The notes under the pieces were generated by a model that was not told where the DNA came from, made no database searches, and saw only the letters and a program-made list of their open reading frames with translations. A stretch of DNA of 64,000 nucleotides. It comes from Metabacillus sp. KUDC1714. GTDB lineage: Bacteria > Bacillota > Bacilli > Bacillales > Bacillaceae. The stretch covers positions 3,289,501-3,353,500 of the forward strand of contig NZ_CP055263.1 in the NCBI RefSeq assembly GCF_014217835.1, written 5' to 3'. Below are positions 46,901 to 54,241 of this stretch, in pieces. The position numbers and the translations under genes were made by a program. Within the stretch, counting starts at the first letter, position 1, and each line of letters opens with the position of its first letter.

Positions 46901-47716
46901 GTTTTCTCAAATGTGGTCTTTCCTGATGGAGCAAGTGATGGAATGAGCTTTTATACAAAGGGCGGAAATGTAAAAATTGTTTCTCTAAATGTGTATCCAT
47001 TAGCTGGGATCTGGAAAGCTGAATCTAATGAAGGGACATCACCAAACAAAGTTGTAATGGATCATAGCAAGCTTGAACTCAGGATTGGACAGTCACATAG
47101 GTTATCTACATCAATACTCCCAAGGTCTGCCAAAAATCAAAGAATCAAATGGCAAACTAGTAATCCAGCTATCGCTGAGGTGAAAAAAATTGATGAATCT
47201 AGTGCAGATGTAAAATTAGTGGGATATGGAAGAGCGACTATTTCAGCAGTTGCAAACAATGGAAAGGTTATTGGAACAACTGTTGTGGAGAGTAAAACTT
47301 CTTATAAGATCGTTGAAGATAATAGTGGCAAGGCCCTTACTGTTGCTGGAACATCAAATGGCTCAAAAGTGATGATAAGACCTAAGCGTGGTACCTTGGA
47401 ACAGGTATGGAATATAGAAGGGGAGCCATCTGGTATTTACAAAGTTCTTTCCCAAAACAGTAACAAAGTCTTAGATGCTTCTGGAACCTCTAATGGAGAT
47501 GATGTACAGATATGGGAGTACTTTGGCTACGGTAACCAACAGTGGAGAATTATAGATAATTGGGACGGTACAGTGACATTTAACGTAGTGAACAGCGGAA
47601 AGGCGCTGGATGTGCCAGACCGCAAAATAGAAGATGGAACAGTTGTAGAGATTAATGAAATTAATAGTGAAGCTTCACAGAAGTGGAAGTTGATTGAGGT
47701 GCCTTCAAGTAAATAA
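43985..47716 (+). CDS. Secreted GH32 fructanase with three N-terminal CBM66-like modules and C-terminal ricin-type lectin
   Basis: 1243 residues. Signal peptide or anchor at 1-33; three CBM66-like modules (about 35-194, 195-354, 355-518) with repeated FxYxAxV...GxxxFRA...GYxLxLDPKxxxIRL patterns; GH32 from 521 with ASDPNG (nucleophile Asp541, the preceding Asn replaced by Ser), FRDPK (Asp666) and WECPDFF (Glu717); GH32 C-domain to about 1008; Big_2-like Ig domain about 1020-1105; beta-trefoil ricin-type lectin (QVWNIEG, QQWRII, QKWKLIE repeats) to the end. The short GH32 segment HLFHQDGGKWAHAVS lacks the usual NPxGxxWGxMHW stretch, so the active-site rim differs. The start has SD aggatg. Single-gene unit, with cre upstream and a terminator after it. 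Confidence 0.87.
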   Translation: MKNKKSNVIKLALLIVFVFSALYIDSHLQVTASEHKAAIFGYLPISGTWSKESSGDIRGKSGKKQPAINLSTTEVGSNFVYKANVMIDSSRALGSIVFRADQVGKGGYMLSLEPKKNKIQLVDRKTGLNIGKPIKKEIETDVSYQLKIIADGPTIKVFLNEKMILNVKDSRYLKGVTGFHVDNGTATFSKVSVHEVRTNLTNWKMQEDKWATSAEGLVGTTESKKDIYAVSHTSVTDFNYEADVIVKDKNAVGTLIFRSNESGLQGYGLQIDPKSDRIRLYNTKQNKEIAKSNVSIESGNLYHIRIKAEGTSLKVYWQNHSEPVIRVDSDVYTEGFLGLHASNGSVVFQNIKISEMNSNLDGWVSYNGEWAPHLEGVKGVSLGANNTYQVAETTKADFVLEGDVKVDADTAYGTAGLVFRANSDATRGYMLKLDPNLNKIRLLDLNGDRTVSMADRNVEVGKTYHFEVHAEGSNFKVYVDGYADPVINVKDSAYSNGKFGLNVYNGTAYFQNVYATTFDDYYSELYRPQYHFTQARGSASDPNGLVYYEGEYHLFHQDGGKWAHAVSTDLVHWKRLPIAIPWNEMGHAWSGSAVVDHDNVSGLFNEEGSGLIAYYTSFNPAKHNGDQKIGVAYSRDKGRTWEFYDGNPIIPNIGEFYGGEGWDFRDPKVVWDEDHKQWVMVVSGGDHIRFFTSKDLLNWELIESFGYGKYVRGGVWECPDFFQLPVDGDETNKKWVLSISTGANPNTNGSDSEYFVGTFDGKRFVSDHPEGFVLKNEYGKEMYAAMSFSDIPASDGRRISLGWMSNWDYPFSFPTSPWQGQMSIPRELTLKTVPGEGVRMLQNPIEELEKLRGPAFSRSNRIVKMDDPNLLSELNGSAYEIVAEFELPEENGLEEFGFRLRESVDQDQKTVVGYNVTDSKMFFDRSESGEIDFSDKFSTYHEATIKPNNKRVKMRIYVDESSVEVFGNEGQAVFSNVVFPDGASDGMSFYTKGGNVKIVSLNVYPLAGIWKAESNEGTSPNKVVMDHSKLELRIGQSHRLSTSILPRSAKNQRIKWQTSNPAIAEVKKIDESSADVKLVGYGRATISAVANNGKVIGTTVVESKTSYKIVEDNSGKALTVAGTSNGSKVMIRPKRGTLEQVWNIEGEPSGIYKVLSQNSNKVLDASGTSNGDDVQIWEYFGYGNQQWRIIDNWDGTVTFNVVNSGKALDVPDRKIEDGTVVEINEINSEASQKWKLIEVPSSK

Positions 47717-47769
47717 GTGAGTATTAATTAAGTGAATATTAATACTTTTGTGACTGGGAAGCAGGCAAG

Positions 47770-47834
47770 ACCTAAAATGTTGTACGAAGTATGTACGTTT
47801 GTCTACAAATTCTTACTCATTTTAGGTTTTTTTT
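47770..47834 (+). terminator. Intrinsic terminator after secreted GH32 gene
   Basis: Stem acctaaaatg/cattttaggt (10 bp) encloses a 38-nt loop that can itself pair, followed by a long T-run. Confidence 0.8.
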
Positions 47835-47949
47835 TACAGTTAACGTTGAAAATAAGATTATGAAATAAGGAGTTTAAACTGAAAAATCTTTTTTTTGAGT
47901 TTATCAAAGAAAAGTCACTCATTTAGAGAAAAAACATTTTAGGATTATT

Positions 47950-47964
47950 TTGAAATCGCTTTCT
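47950..47964 (+). promoter_or_regulatory. cre (CcpA) site upstream of orphan binding-protein operon
   Basis: ttgaaatcgctttct fits WTGNAANCGNWNNCW throughout. It lies 9 bp upstream of the -35 at 47973, so CcpA could interfere with polymerase binding or, from this position, even activate. Confidence 0.65.
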
Positions 47965-47972
47965 ACATGTAG

Positions 47973-48002
47973 TTGACATATCATGGTTGAATGATTTATT
48001 AT
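47973..48002 (+). promoter_or_regulatory. Sigma-A promoter of orphan binding-protein/LamG-GH32 operon
   Basis: TTGACA (47973-47978), 18-bp spacer, TATTAT (47997-48002). The predicted start falls inside the LacI operator pair at 48005-48032. The leader to 48388 is about 380 nt and contains an 8-bp inverted repeat (tgtgacat 48206-48213, atgtcaca 48219-48226) of unknown role. Confidence 0.65.
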
Positions 48003-48004
48003 TT

Positions 48005-48032
48005 ATTTAATCGATTACGCAAACGATTACAT
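48005..48032 (+). promoter_or_regulatory. LacI-type operator pair O1
   Basis: Two overlapping 16-bp LacI-family half-dyads, atttaatcgattacgc (48005-48020) and acgcaaacgattacat (48017-48032). They sit over the transcription start. The same composite occurs at 53806-53833 with only two base changes. Confidence 0.65.
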
Positions 48033-48097
48033 AATCTGAAATTAATAGAGTGAGAGAACACATGAATATCAGAGATATTCACTTTTTAGAAAGTGTT

Positions 48098-48113
48098 ACG
48101 TAATCGATTACCT
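48098..48113 (+). promoter_or_regulatory. LacI-type operator O2
   Basis: acgtaatcgattacct, one base from a perfect 16-bp dyad acgtaatcgattacgt. It lies about 80-90 bp after O1 in the leader, a spacing that allows DNA looping. Confidence 0.65.
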
Positions 48114-48388
48114 CAGAGAGTTTGTACAACATACACTATTTATCTTCCATTATCGAGTCTTCACCAAAATAAAACTACCATGATAATAATCATTAACCGC
48201 TATTTTGTGACATTATTAATGTCACATTACCCTTTTTGACCGCTTATGCCCATTTTTGAAAAAAGATTTAGTTAGATGAAATGATTGTGATTTTGCTTGT
48301 TGTTTACTTTCACTAAAGGGAGGTGATTACAAGGATAAGGATACAAAACATTGCTTAATTAGAATCATTAACAAGGGGGTTAAAGTAA

Positions 48389-49990
48389 ATGAAAAAGGGA
48401 TTAAAGATCTTCTCAGCGGTGATGTTAAGCTCCGTTCTTCTGTTAACTGCTTGTACTTCTAATGAAACTTCAAACAAACAAAAGGAATCGAAAAGTGCTT
48501 TTAATAAAACAGGATTGCCGATTGTTAATGAGAGCATAACATTAAATTTTGTATCACCAAAAGCTCCTCTTGCACCAAATTATAATGAAATGGCCATCGT
48601 TCAACAGTTAGAAGAAATGACAAATGTTCATATTGAGTGGAATAATATTCCGGGAGATGGCTATCAAGAAAAGAAAAATCTAATGCTAGCAAGTGGTGAT
48701 CTGCCAGATGCCTTTTATAAAGCAGAATTTACAGATCAAGATATAGTTAAGTATGGTCAAAGCGGAGCGCTTATTTCATTAGAAGAATTAATTGAGGAGT
48801 ATGCCCCAAATATTCAAAAGCTATTTGAAAGAAGACCAGAGATCAAGAGTATGGTAACAGCTCCTGATGGTCATATCTATTCTCTTCCACGTGCAGAGGA
48901 AATGGGGTTATCATCTGTTCCAAACTTTCACTCTATCAATAAAACGTGGTTAGATAAACTAGGATTAAAAGTACCTTCCACTCTAGAAGAATACCATGAT
49001 GTTTTGAAAGCCTTTAAAGAGAAGGATCCAAATGGAAATGGAAAGCAAGATGAAATACCGTTAAGCTTTATGTATAATTTTTGGACTGGAAACTTCGGTG
49101 ATATGTTTGGTTCATTTAATATGCCAGATAACGTTGATCATCGAATTGTACGTGATGGAAAAGTTATTTTCACAGCTGCTCAGCCTGAATATAAAGAAGC
49201 GATTGAATATTATCATAAATGGGTAAAAGAGGGTCTAATTGATCAAGAATCCTTTACACAAGACGCAACACAATATCTAGCAAAAGGTAAAACAGAAGCT
49301 CCTACATTAGGCTCCTACATTTGGTGGGAAACGGAAGAGGTTGTTGGTCCTGAACGTAAGGATGATTATGTCCTTCTGCCTCCATTAGAAGGTCCAAACG
49401 GTGATATTGTAGTAGGGCGCTCAAACTACTCTGAGTATGAACGAGGTGCATTTGTCATCACCTCAGCTAATAAACACCCAGAAATTACAATGCGATGGGT
49501 TGATCAGTTGTATGAACCAAAAATGTCAGCACAGATTAGCTGGGGGCCGATTGGGGAAATTTATGAGGAAGATGAAAATGGAATGTTGGTCAATAAAGAG
49601 CTTCCAGAAGGAATAGCTATGGGAGAACTTCGCCAAAAGGTTGCTCCTAATGGACCTACTGCTGTACTAAGAGAAGACTTTGGTACTGTAGTTGATATGG
49701 AGCCTCGTGCAAAAGAACGTTTAGATAATATTAAAAATATATATGCACCATATTTAGAAGAAGAAAACTACCCGCAAATTTTCTTCAGCCCAGAAGAACT
49801 AGATACGATTAATCAAATTGAAGTAGAAATCAAAGAATTTGTTAACCAAAAGCAAGCACATTGGCTAATGGAGGGCGGCATTGAAAAAGAGTGGGATGAT
49901 TACCTGAAACAACTTAATGATATGGGGTTAGAAAAATTGATGGAAATCTATCAAGAAGGCCTTGATCGATTTAATCAAAATCAGTCATAA
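48389..49990 (+). CDS. LipO-type oligosaccharide-binding lipoprotein without adjacent permeases
   Basis: A 533-residue lipoprotein (lipobox LLTAC) of the same group as 39321 and closest to the partial protein at the window end: both read TGLPIV, TLNFVSPKA, WNNIP, GYQEKKNL and LASGDLPDAFY in register. SD aagggggt. No permease gene accompanies it; the next gene is a cytoplasmic LamG-GH32. I infer that it feeds permeases encoded elsewhere, possibly those at 61434-63316, and that the ligand is a fructan oligosaccharide used by the neighbouring GH32. Controlled by cre and LacI operators. Confidence 0.87.
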   Translation: MKKGLKIFSAVMLSSVLLLTACTSNETSNKQKESKSAFNKTGLPIVNESITLNFVSPKAPLAPNYNEMAIVQQLEEMTNVHIEWNNIPGDGYQEKKNLMLASGDLPDAFYKAEFTDQDIVKYGQSGALISLEELIEEYAPNIQKLFERRPEIKSMVTAPDGHIYSLPRAEEMGLSSVPNFHSINKTWLDKLGLKVPSTLEEYHDVLKAFKEKDPNGNGKQDEIPLSFMYNFWTGNFGDMFGSFNMPDNVDHRIVRDGKVIFTAAQPEYKEAIEYYHKWVKEGLIDQESFTQDATQYLAKGKTEAPTLGSYIWWETEEVVGPERKDDYVLLPPLEGPNGDIVVGRSNYSEYERGAFVITSANKHPEITMRWVDQLYEPKMSAQISWGPIGEIYEEDENGMLVNKELPEGIAMGELRQKVAPNGPTAVLREDFGTVVDMEPRAKERLDNIKNIYAPYLEEENYPQIFFSPEELDTINQIEVEIKEFVNQKQAHWLMEGGIEKEWDDYLKQLNDMGLEKLMEIYQEGLDRFNQNQS

Positions 49991-50016
49991 CTACTTTGAG
50001 ATAATTCTTAGAAATG

Positions 50017-50059
50017 CAAGCTGGAAAAAATACATAGCTTGTCCAGCTTGTATTTTTTG
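50017..50059 (+). terminator. Hairpin/terminator after orphan binding-protein gene
   Basis: Eight-bp stem caagctgg/ccagcttg with 18-nt loop, followed by tattttttgg. Looks like a leaky intrinsic terminator before the LamG-GH32 gene. Confidence 0.65.
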
Positions 50060-50107
50060 GAGGGTTATTTACAAATTGATTTCGTTTATCTAACAAGGGG
50101 GCAGGTT

Positions 50108-52333
50108 ATGTCTAAGCGCTTGGTTGCTCATTGGTCGTTTGATGAAGGAAAAGGCAAAGAGGTGGAGGATTCCATTCAAAAATTGAGGGACCCAATAAGT
50201 TATGTTTTTAATCATGCACACTTCCAGCCGTCAAGTGAGCCGCAGTGGAGAAAAGGAATAGTTGGTCATGCGTTACTATTTGATGGATATTCTACTTGGG
50301 TAACTAGAAAATATAAAAATAGTAATATATGTAGAGAAGCATTAACAATTGAGGCATGGGTAGCACCGAGGTCTTTTGGTGGTAATGAGGATGAAAAGCT
50401 CACTGCGATTGTTAATCAACACAATCGAAAAGAAAAACAGGGGTATATACTAGGTGTCTATAAACATGGAAAATGGTCGCTTCAAGTGGGAATTGAAGAA
50501 GATTGGCTAGAGATTTGGGCTAATAATCATCCATTACCTAGAAATCAATGGTCTTACATTGTAGCGGTATTTAATAGTAGAGAAGCAGAAATGAAATTGT
50601 ATTTAAATGGGAGAGAAATTGAAGCAAAGAAACTACATACCTCTGCTGTTATTGCCTCATGCCATGAGAACTTACTAATTGGAAAGAATAATCATTCAAA
50701 AATAGTTGCTGATGTTTTTTCATTAAATATGTTTAATGGATTAATAGATGAAGTAAAGATTCATAATCAAGCACTCTCTGCAGAGGAAATAATGGATTGC
50801 TTTCATACTTATTTACTTCCATTTAGTGGAGAAATTCCTTCTATTCCTTATGATGATATCAAGATTAATCGGGTAATTCTAGAACATGACCGCCATCGAC
50901 CTCAATATCATCTAACAGCACCGGGACAATGGATGAATGAACCTCATGCACCACTATATTTTCAAGGGAAATATCATTTGTTTTACCAGCATAACCCTCA
51001 AGGGCCCTATTGGGGGAATATTCAGTGGGGGCATTGGATAAGCACTGATATGGTTCATTGGATTGATGTACCTATTGCTTTATCAACTGAAGATGATGGC
51101 TTGGCACCTGATGGGATATGGTCGGGTCATGCTAGTTATGATCAAGATGGTTTGCCTGTTTTATTTTTTACAGCAGGGAATTTAGAAAAGTCCCCAAATC
51201 AAATGACAGGTTTAGCCAGGAGCACTTTTTTACTTGATCATGATTCTAATTTAATAAAGTGGGTGAAGCATCCTGAGCCAGTAACAGTGCAACCTGAAGG
51301 GAGAAACCTTCATCATGATGGTTTCCGTGATCCTTTTGTTTGGCGTGAAGGAGACACATGGTATCAAATTGTTGGTTCTGGTATTGAGGGGATTTGTGGT
51401 GCAATTACAGGGTTTACTTCAACTGATTTGATAAAGTGGGATTATCATGGCCTACTATACGAAGATCAAAATCAAAAATTTCCATACCTAGGAGAAGTTT
51501 GGGAGCTTCCTATCTTACTGCCAATGCGAAGCGGGAAGCATATTTTAATAATTAGCCCAGTTGGAAAAGGGGCAGATGTAGAGGTTTTTTATTGGTTGGG
51601 TGTGTGGGATAAGGAACATTTTCGCTTTATACCTGATGATGATGAGCCTCAGATTATTGATGTTGGTGATTTTCATTTTACTGGTCCAAGCGCAATGATT
51701 GATCCGAAAACAGGTCGGTTGATTTTGTTTACGATCACACAAGGGAACCGTACACCTAAAAATGAGTATTTAGCTGGTTGGGCACATAATGGCGGTCTTC
51801 CTGTTCATTTAACATTGAGGGAAGATGGTCGTCTTGGGGTTGAACCAATTGAAGAGCTTCAGTCCCTGCGAACAGAAAAGCTAATCTGCATGGTGAACAA
51901 ATCATCTCAAGAAGTTAATAAATTATTAAAAAATGTAATGGGCGATATGCTTGAAATAAAATTGGAACTGTATTCAAATAAGACAAAACAGTATGGAATA
52001 AAGGTACGGTGCTCTCCTGAGGGTGAAGAAGAGACACTGATCTACTATGATCAAGTAGATGAAAAATTCAATGTCAATCGAGAAAAAACCACCCAAAATC
52101 AAGAAGAGTTGACAAAAGGAGTTCAAGGGGGAAAGTTAGAGCTAAATGGAGAAAATTTAAGACTTCATATTTTTTTGGACAGATCAATGATAGAGGCTTA
52201 TGCAAATGGATTAAAAAGTTTAACGACAAGGGTGTATCCAAATAGAAAAGACTCTCTAGGTCTAAAAATATGGGGAAATGTTACAGTAAAATCAATGGAG
52301 GTATGGAAGTTAAAATCGATACACTCTAACTAA
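50108..52333 (+). CDS. Cytoplasmic LamG-GH32 protein with NEPHA variant of the catalytic motif
   Basis: ATG at 50108 follows acaaggggg; 741 residues, no signal peptide. Residues 1-235 form a LamG/concanavalin-like domain (LVAHWSFDEGKGK, ALLFDGYSTWVT, FNGLIDEVKIHNQALS). GH32 follows, with variant motifs: WMNEPHAP in place of WMNDPNGP, so Glu278 replaces the nucleophile Asp; FRDPFVW keeps Asp408; WELPILLP keeps the acid/base Glu466 but not Cys-Pro-Asp. The C-domain keeps IFLDRSMIEAYANG. The same architecture forms the second half of the secreted enzyme at 54242. It is probably an intracellular fructan-oligosaccharide enzyme with changed linkage preference or mechanism; loss of activity cannot be excluded. 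Confidence 0.85.
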   Translation: MSKRLVAHWSFDEGKGKEVEDSIQKLRDPISYVFNHAHFQPSSEPQWRKGIVGHALLFDGYSTWVTRKYKNSNICREALTIEAWVAPRSFGGNEDEKLTAIVNQHNRKEKQGYILGVYKHGKWSLQVGIEEDWLEIWANNHPLPRNQWSYIVAVFNSREAEMKLYLNGREIEAKKLHTSAVIASCHENLLIGKNNHSKIVADVFSLNMFNGLIDEVKIHNQALSAEEIMDCFHTYLLPFSGEIPSIPYDDIKINRVILEHDRHRPQYHLTAPGQWMNEPHAPLYFQGKYHLFYQHNPQGPYWGNIQWGHWISTDMVHWIDVPIALSTEDDGLAPDGIWSGHASYDQDGLPVLFFTAGNLEKSPNQMTGLARSTFLLDHDSNLIKWVKHPEPVTVQPEGRNLHHDGFRDPFVWREGDTWYQIVGSGIEGICGAITGFTSTDLIKWDYHGLLYEDQNQKFPYLGEVWELPILLPMRSGKHILIISPVGKGADVEVFYWLGVWDKEHFRFIPDDDEPQIIDVGDFHFTGPSAMIDPKTGRLILFTITQGNRTPKNEYLAGWAHNGGLPVHLTLREDGRLGVEPIEELQSLRTEKLICMVNKSSQEVNKLLKNVMGDMLEIKLELYSNKTKQYGIKVRCSPEGEEETLIYYDQVDEKFNVNREKTTQNQEELTKGVQGGKLELNGENLRLHIFLDRSMIEAYANGLKSLTTRVYPNRKDSLGLKIWGNVTVKSMEVWKLKSIHSN

Positions 52334-52377
52334 ATTAAACCCTTTAAAAGTCGGTATTTAGTATATTTCCTTATTTA

Positions 52378-52406
52378 TTGACAGGGCTTTCAAGTTGTAA
52401 TAATGT
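52378..52406 (+). promoter_or_regulatory. Probable promoter of first lacI gene
   Basis: Perfect TTGACA (52378-52383) with 17-bp spacer and a weak -10 (TAATGT, 52401-52406). It is followed at once by a LacI-type operator. The gene itself starts 310 bp later, beyond a dispersed repeat. Confidence 0.45.
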
Positions 52407-52420
52407 TAAATGAAACGAGT

Positions 52421-52436
52421 AGGTAATCGTTTACTT
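52421..52436 (+). promoter_or_regulatory. LacI-type operator O5 (probable autoregulation)
   Basis: aggtaatcgtttactt matches the local operator acgtaatcgattacgt at 13 of 16 positions and lies just after the probable lacI promoter. Confidence 0.5.
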
Positions 52437-52456
52437 TTTGGCTTTGTTATAGTCCA

Positions 52457-52594
52457 GTTGATTTTGACATTGGAGTGGAAGGCGTTAGACTCCTGCTGGA
52501 GTGCGAGTCCAAGGGAGTCTTACGCGGGTGCAATGCATCGAGGAGACTCTCCCGGACTGCCCGCGGAAAGCGAACGCCTGCAGCTGAAATCAAC
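52457..52594. repeat. Dispersed Bacillaceae-type repeat (138 bp) in lacI leader
   Basis: Bounded by gttgattt (52457-52464) and its inverse aaatcaac (52587-52594). Clearly GC-richer than the surroundings. It shares its right half (cggaaagcgaac, cctgcagc, gaaatcaaca) with the shorter copy at 59760-59828. Frames inside it are not coding. I recognise the type from other bacilli but cannot name the family. Confidence 0.65.
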
Positions 52595-52719
52595 AACCAA
52601 GATTAATAGAGTTTCCTTTTAAAGAGTTTAAACTAGTACAGGTTTTAAACAAAAACGAAGAATGAAATGTTCCGACAAGGTCTATTTCACAATCCAAACT
52701 AATTATACGAGGTAATAAT

Positions 52720-53748
52720 ATGTATGGTGTAAAAGGCGGAGAAAAACCCGCAGCTAGCATGAAAGATGTAGCTGAAAAAGCAGGAGTTTCTACGGCGACA
52801 GTTTCTCATGTAATTAATCAAACACGTTTTGTTGCCGAAGAAACAAAGGTAAAAGTGATCCAAGCAATGAAAGAGCTTGACTACCGGCCAAATTCTGCAG
52901 CGCGGAGTTTAAGAAGTTCTAAATCAAAAACAATCGGGCTCCTAATTCCAGTAATGGGTTCAGATACCTCCAATTTTTTCTTTATGTCAATCGCTCAAGG
53001 AATTGAAAATAAATTAAAAGAGCACGGCTATAATTTGATTTTGAGTAACTCAAATGAACAACCGGAAAATGAGGAAGAACAAATTAAAGCATATAATGCT
53101 CAGCTAATCGACGGATTAATTATGGCTCCTACAGGTACCGATCAATCCTATTTAGAGAATACATTAAGTGGAACTTATCCGGTTGTGTTTATTGATCGAA
53201 AGCCGCAAGGTTATGATGGAGACTGTGTCTTAGTTGATAACTTTCAAGGGACAAATGAAGCTGTTAAATTACTTTTCCAAAAGGGACATAAAAAAATCGG
53301 GTATGTATCGGGAGCATTAGGAATATCAACTAGTGATGAACGTCTTAGTGGCTATAAAAGAGAACTAGAAGAACACAACATTCCTGTATTGTCATCACTT
53401 ATCAAAATCGGAGATGCAAGTTTTGATACAGGTTATAAACTAACAAAAGAACTAATGGAAAAAGAAAAGATAACAGCATTACTTGTTGCAAATAATGTCA
53501 TGACAATGGGGGCTATGGCATATTTACAAGAAAGCCAAACGAAAATTCCTGAGGAACTAGCTGTCATTGGTTATGATGATTATGATTGGGCAAAAATTAC
53601 TACTCCTCCTTTAACCGTTATTAAACAGCCGGCATTTGAATTAGGTGTTACCGCTGGAGAAGCATTATTAGAGAGAATTAATAATCCTGAAAAAATATTT
53701 GAGGAATACCGACTATCAACAGAAATGGTTATTCGCAAATCTATTTAA
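52720..53748 (+). CDS. LacI-family transcriptional regulator
   Basis: A 342-residue repressor. The N-terminal helix-turn-helix MKDVAEKAGVSTATVSHVIN starts at residue 14, with hinge helix YRPNSAARSLRS; a PurR/RbsR-like effector domain follows (IGLLIPVMGSDTSNFFF, VIGYDDYDWAKITTPPLTVIKQP). Start ATG has gaggtaat upstream. Matching 16-bp operators lie before this gene, before the upstream binding-protein operon and before the downstream giant fructanase, so it is probably the local regulator of both. The effector is probably a fructan-derived sugar (inference). Confidence 0.9.
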   Translation: MYGVKGGEKPAASMKDVAEKAGVSTATVSHVINQTRFVAEETKVKVIQAMKELDYRPNSAARSLRSSKSKTIGLLIPVMGSDTSNFFFMSIAQGIENKLKEHGYNLILSNSNEQPENEEEQIKAYNAQLIDGLIMAPTGTDQSYLENTLSGTYPVVFIDRKPQGYDGDCVLVDNFQGTNEAVKLLFQKGHKKIGYVSGALGISTSDERLSGYKRELEEHNIPVLSSLIKIGDASFDTGYKLTKELMEKEKITALLVANNVMTMGAMAYLQESQTKIPEELAVIGYDDYDWAKITTPPLTVIKQPAFELGVTAGEALLERINNPEKIFEEYRLSTEMVIRKSI

Positions 53749-53766
53749 TCCTTTTGCTTAACCATA

Positions 53767-53798
53767 TCAATACTGATATAAGATGATATCAGTATTGA
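53767..53798 (+). terminator. Intrinsic terminator after first lacI gene
   Basis: Thirteen-bp perfect stem tcaatactgatat/atatcagtattga with 6-nt loop, followed by atctttcattt. Confidence 0.75.
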
Positions 53799-53805
53799 AT
53801 CTTTC

Positions 53806-53833
53806 ATTTAATCGATTACGTAAACGATTATAT
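53806..53833 (+). promoter_or_regulatory. LacI-type operator pair O3
   Basis: atttaatcgattacgt (53806-53821) overlapping acgtaaacgattatat (53818-53833). Nearly identical to O1 at 48005-48032. It stands upstream of the giant fructanase gene. A possible promoter (TTGAAA 53862-53867, 18 bp, TATGAT 53886-53891) lies just downstream. Confidence 0.65.
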
Positions 53834-53918
53834 AAGTAAATCTTGTCTAATGATAGATTAATTGAAAAGTTGAAAGATTCTTCGGTATGATCGATTGTCA
53901 ATAAATAAAGTCGTTATT

Positions 53919-53987
53919 CTAACTAAGGGGGTGGTCATGGTATGTTTCTCATCTAACTAAAGGGGGTGGTCATGGTATGTTTCTCAT
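53919..53987 (+). repeat. Tandem 34/35-bp direct repeat in fructanase leader
   Basis: Two head-to-tail copies (53919-53952 and 53953-53987) differ only by one extra A before the g-run. Each contains aaggggg(tgg) placed correctly before an ATG. Confidence 0.9.
53937..53960 (+). CDS. Possible leader peptide 1 (MVCFSSN)
   Basis: ATG at 53937 has a strong aaggggg site about 8 nt upstream and stops at TAA after seven codons. The stop abuts the ribosome site of the second copy. Translation is plausible from the site, function unknown. Confidence 0.3.
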   Translation: MVCFSSN

Positions 53988-54001
53988 CTAAGGAAAGGTG
54001 A
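53972..54001 (+). CDS. Possible leader peptide 2 (MVCFSSKER)
   Basis: Second copy of the same unit: aaaggggg then ATG at 53972, nine codons, TGA. Same amino-terminal sequence as leader peptide 1. It lies 240 bp before the fructanase start. Confidence 0.3.
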   Translation: MVCFSSKER

Positions 54002-54065
54002 AGGAAGCATAGAACATAAGAAGAATTAAGTCGTATTTTCCTTGAAAGCTATAGAAATGGTATTT

Positions 54066-54081
54066 ACGTAATCGATTACGT
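54066..54081 (+). promoter_or_regulatory. LacI-type operator O4 (perfect dyad)
   Basis: acgtaatcgattacgt is a perfect 16-bp palindrome, extending to 22 bp (54063-54084). The form compares with LacI-family sites such as the PurR box. It lies about 250 bp after O3 and 160 bp before the fructanase start. Confidence 0.7.
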
Positions 54082-54241
54082 AAAGAAAGAAGATCTCTAT
54101 ATTTACAATGAACGATGATTTTAGAACTTATTTATGTCGTTAGTAGCTAATCTAAATCATTATTATTTAAGGGGAAAATTTCTAACTCAATATTGGAAGC
54201 GGTGCCAAAAGGATAAAAATATTCGAGAAAAAGGTGATGGC

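Noticed and set aside
43985..47716. SDPNG in this GH32 as a second catalytic-site mutation like NEPHA
   Set aside because: The nucleophile Asp541 itself is kept; only the preceding Asn is Ser, which is a milder change than Asp to Glu.
48206..48226. tgtgacat/atgtcaca inverted repeat as a Crp/Fnr-type site
   Set aside because: The gap between TGTGA and TCACA is 11 bases, not the 6 needed for Crp/Fnr; treated as a leader hairpin of unknown role.
52410..52622. 70-codon open frame upstream of the first lacI
   Set aside because: Most of it lies inside the dispersed repeat at 52457-52594; composition and sequence are those of the repeat, not of a gene.
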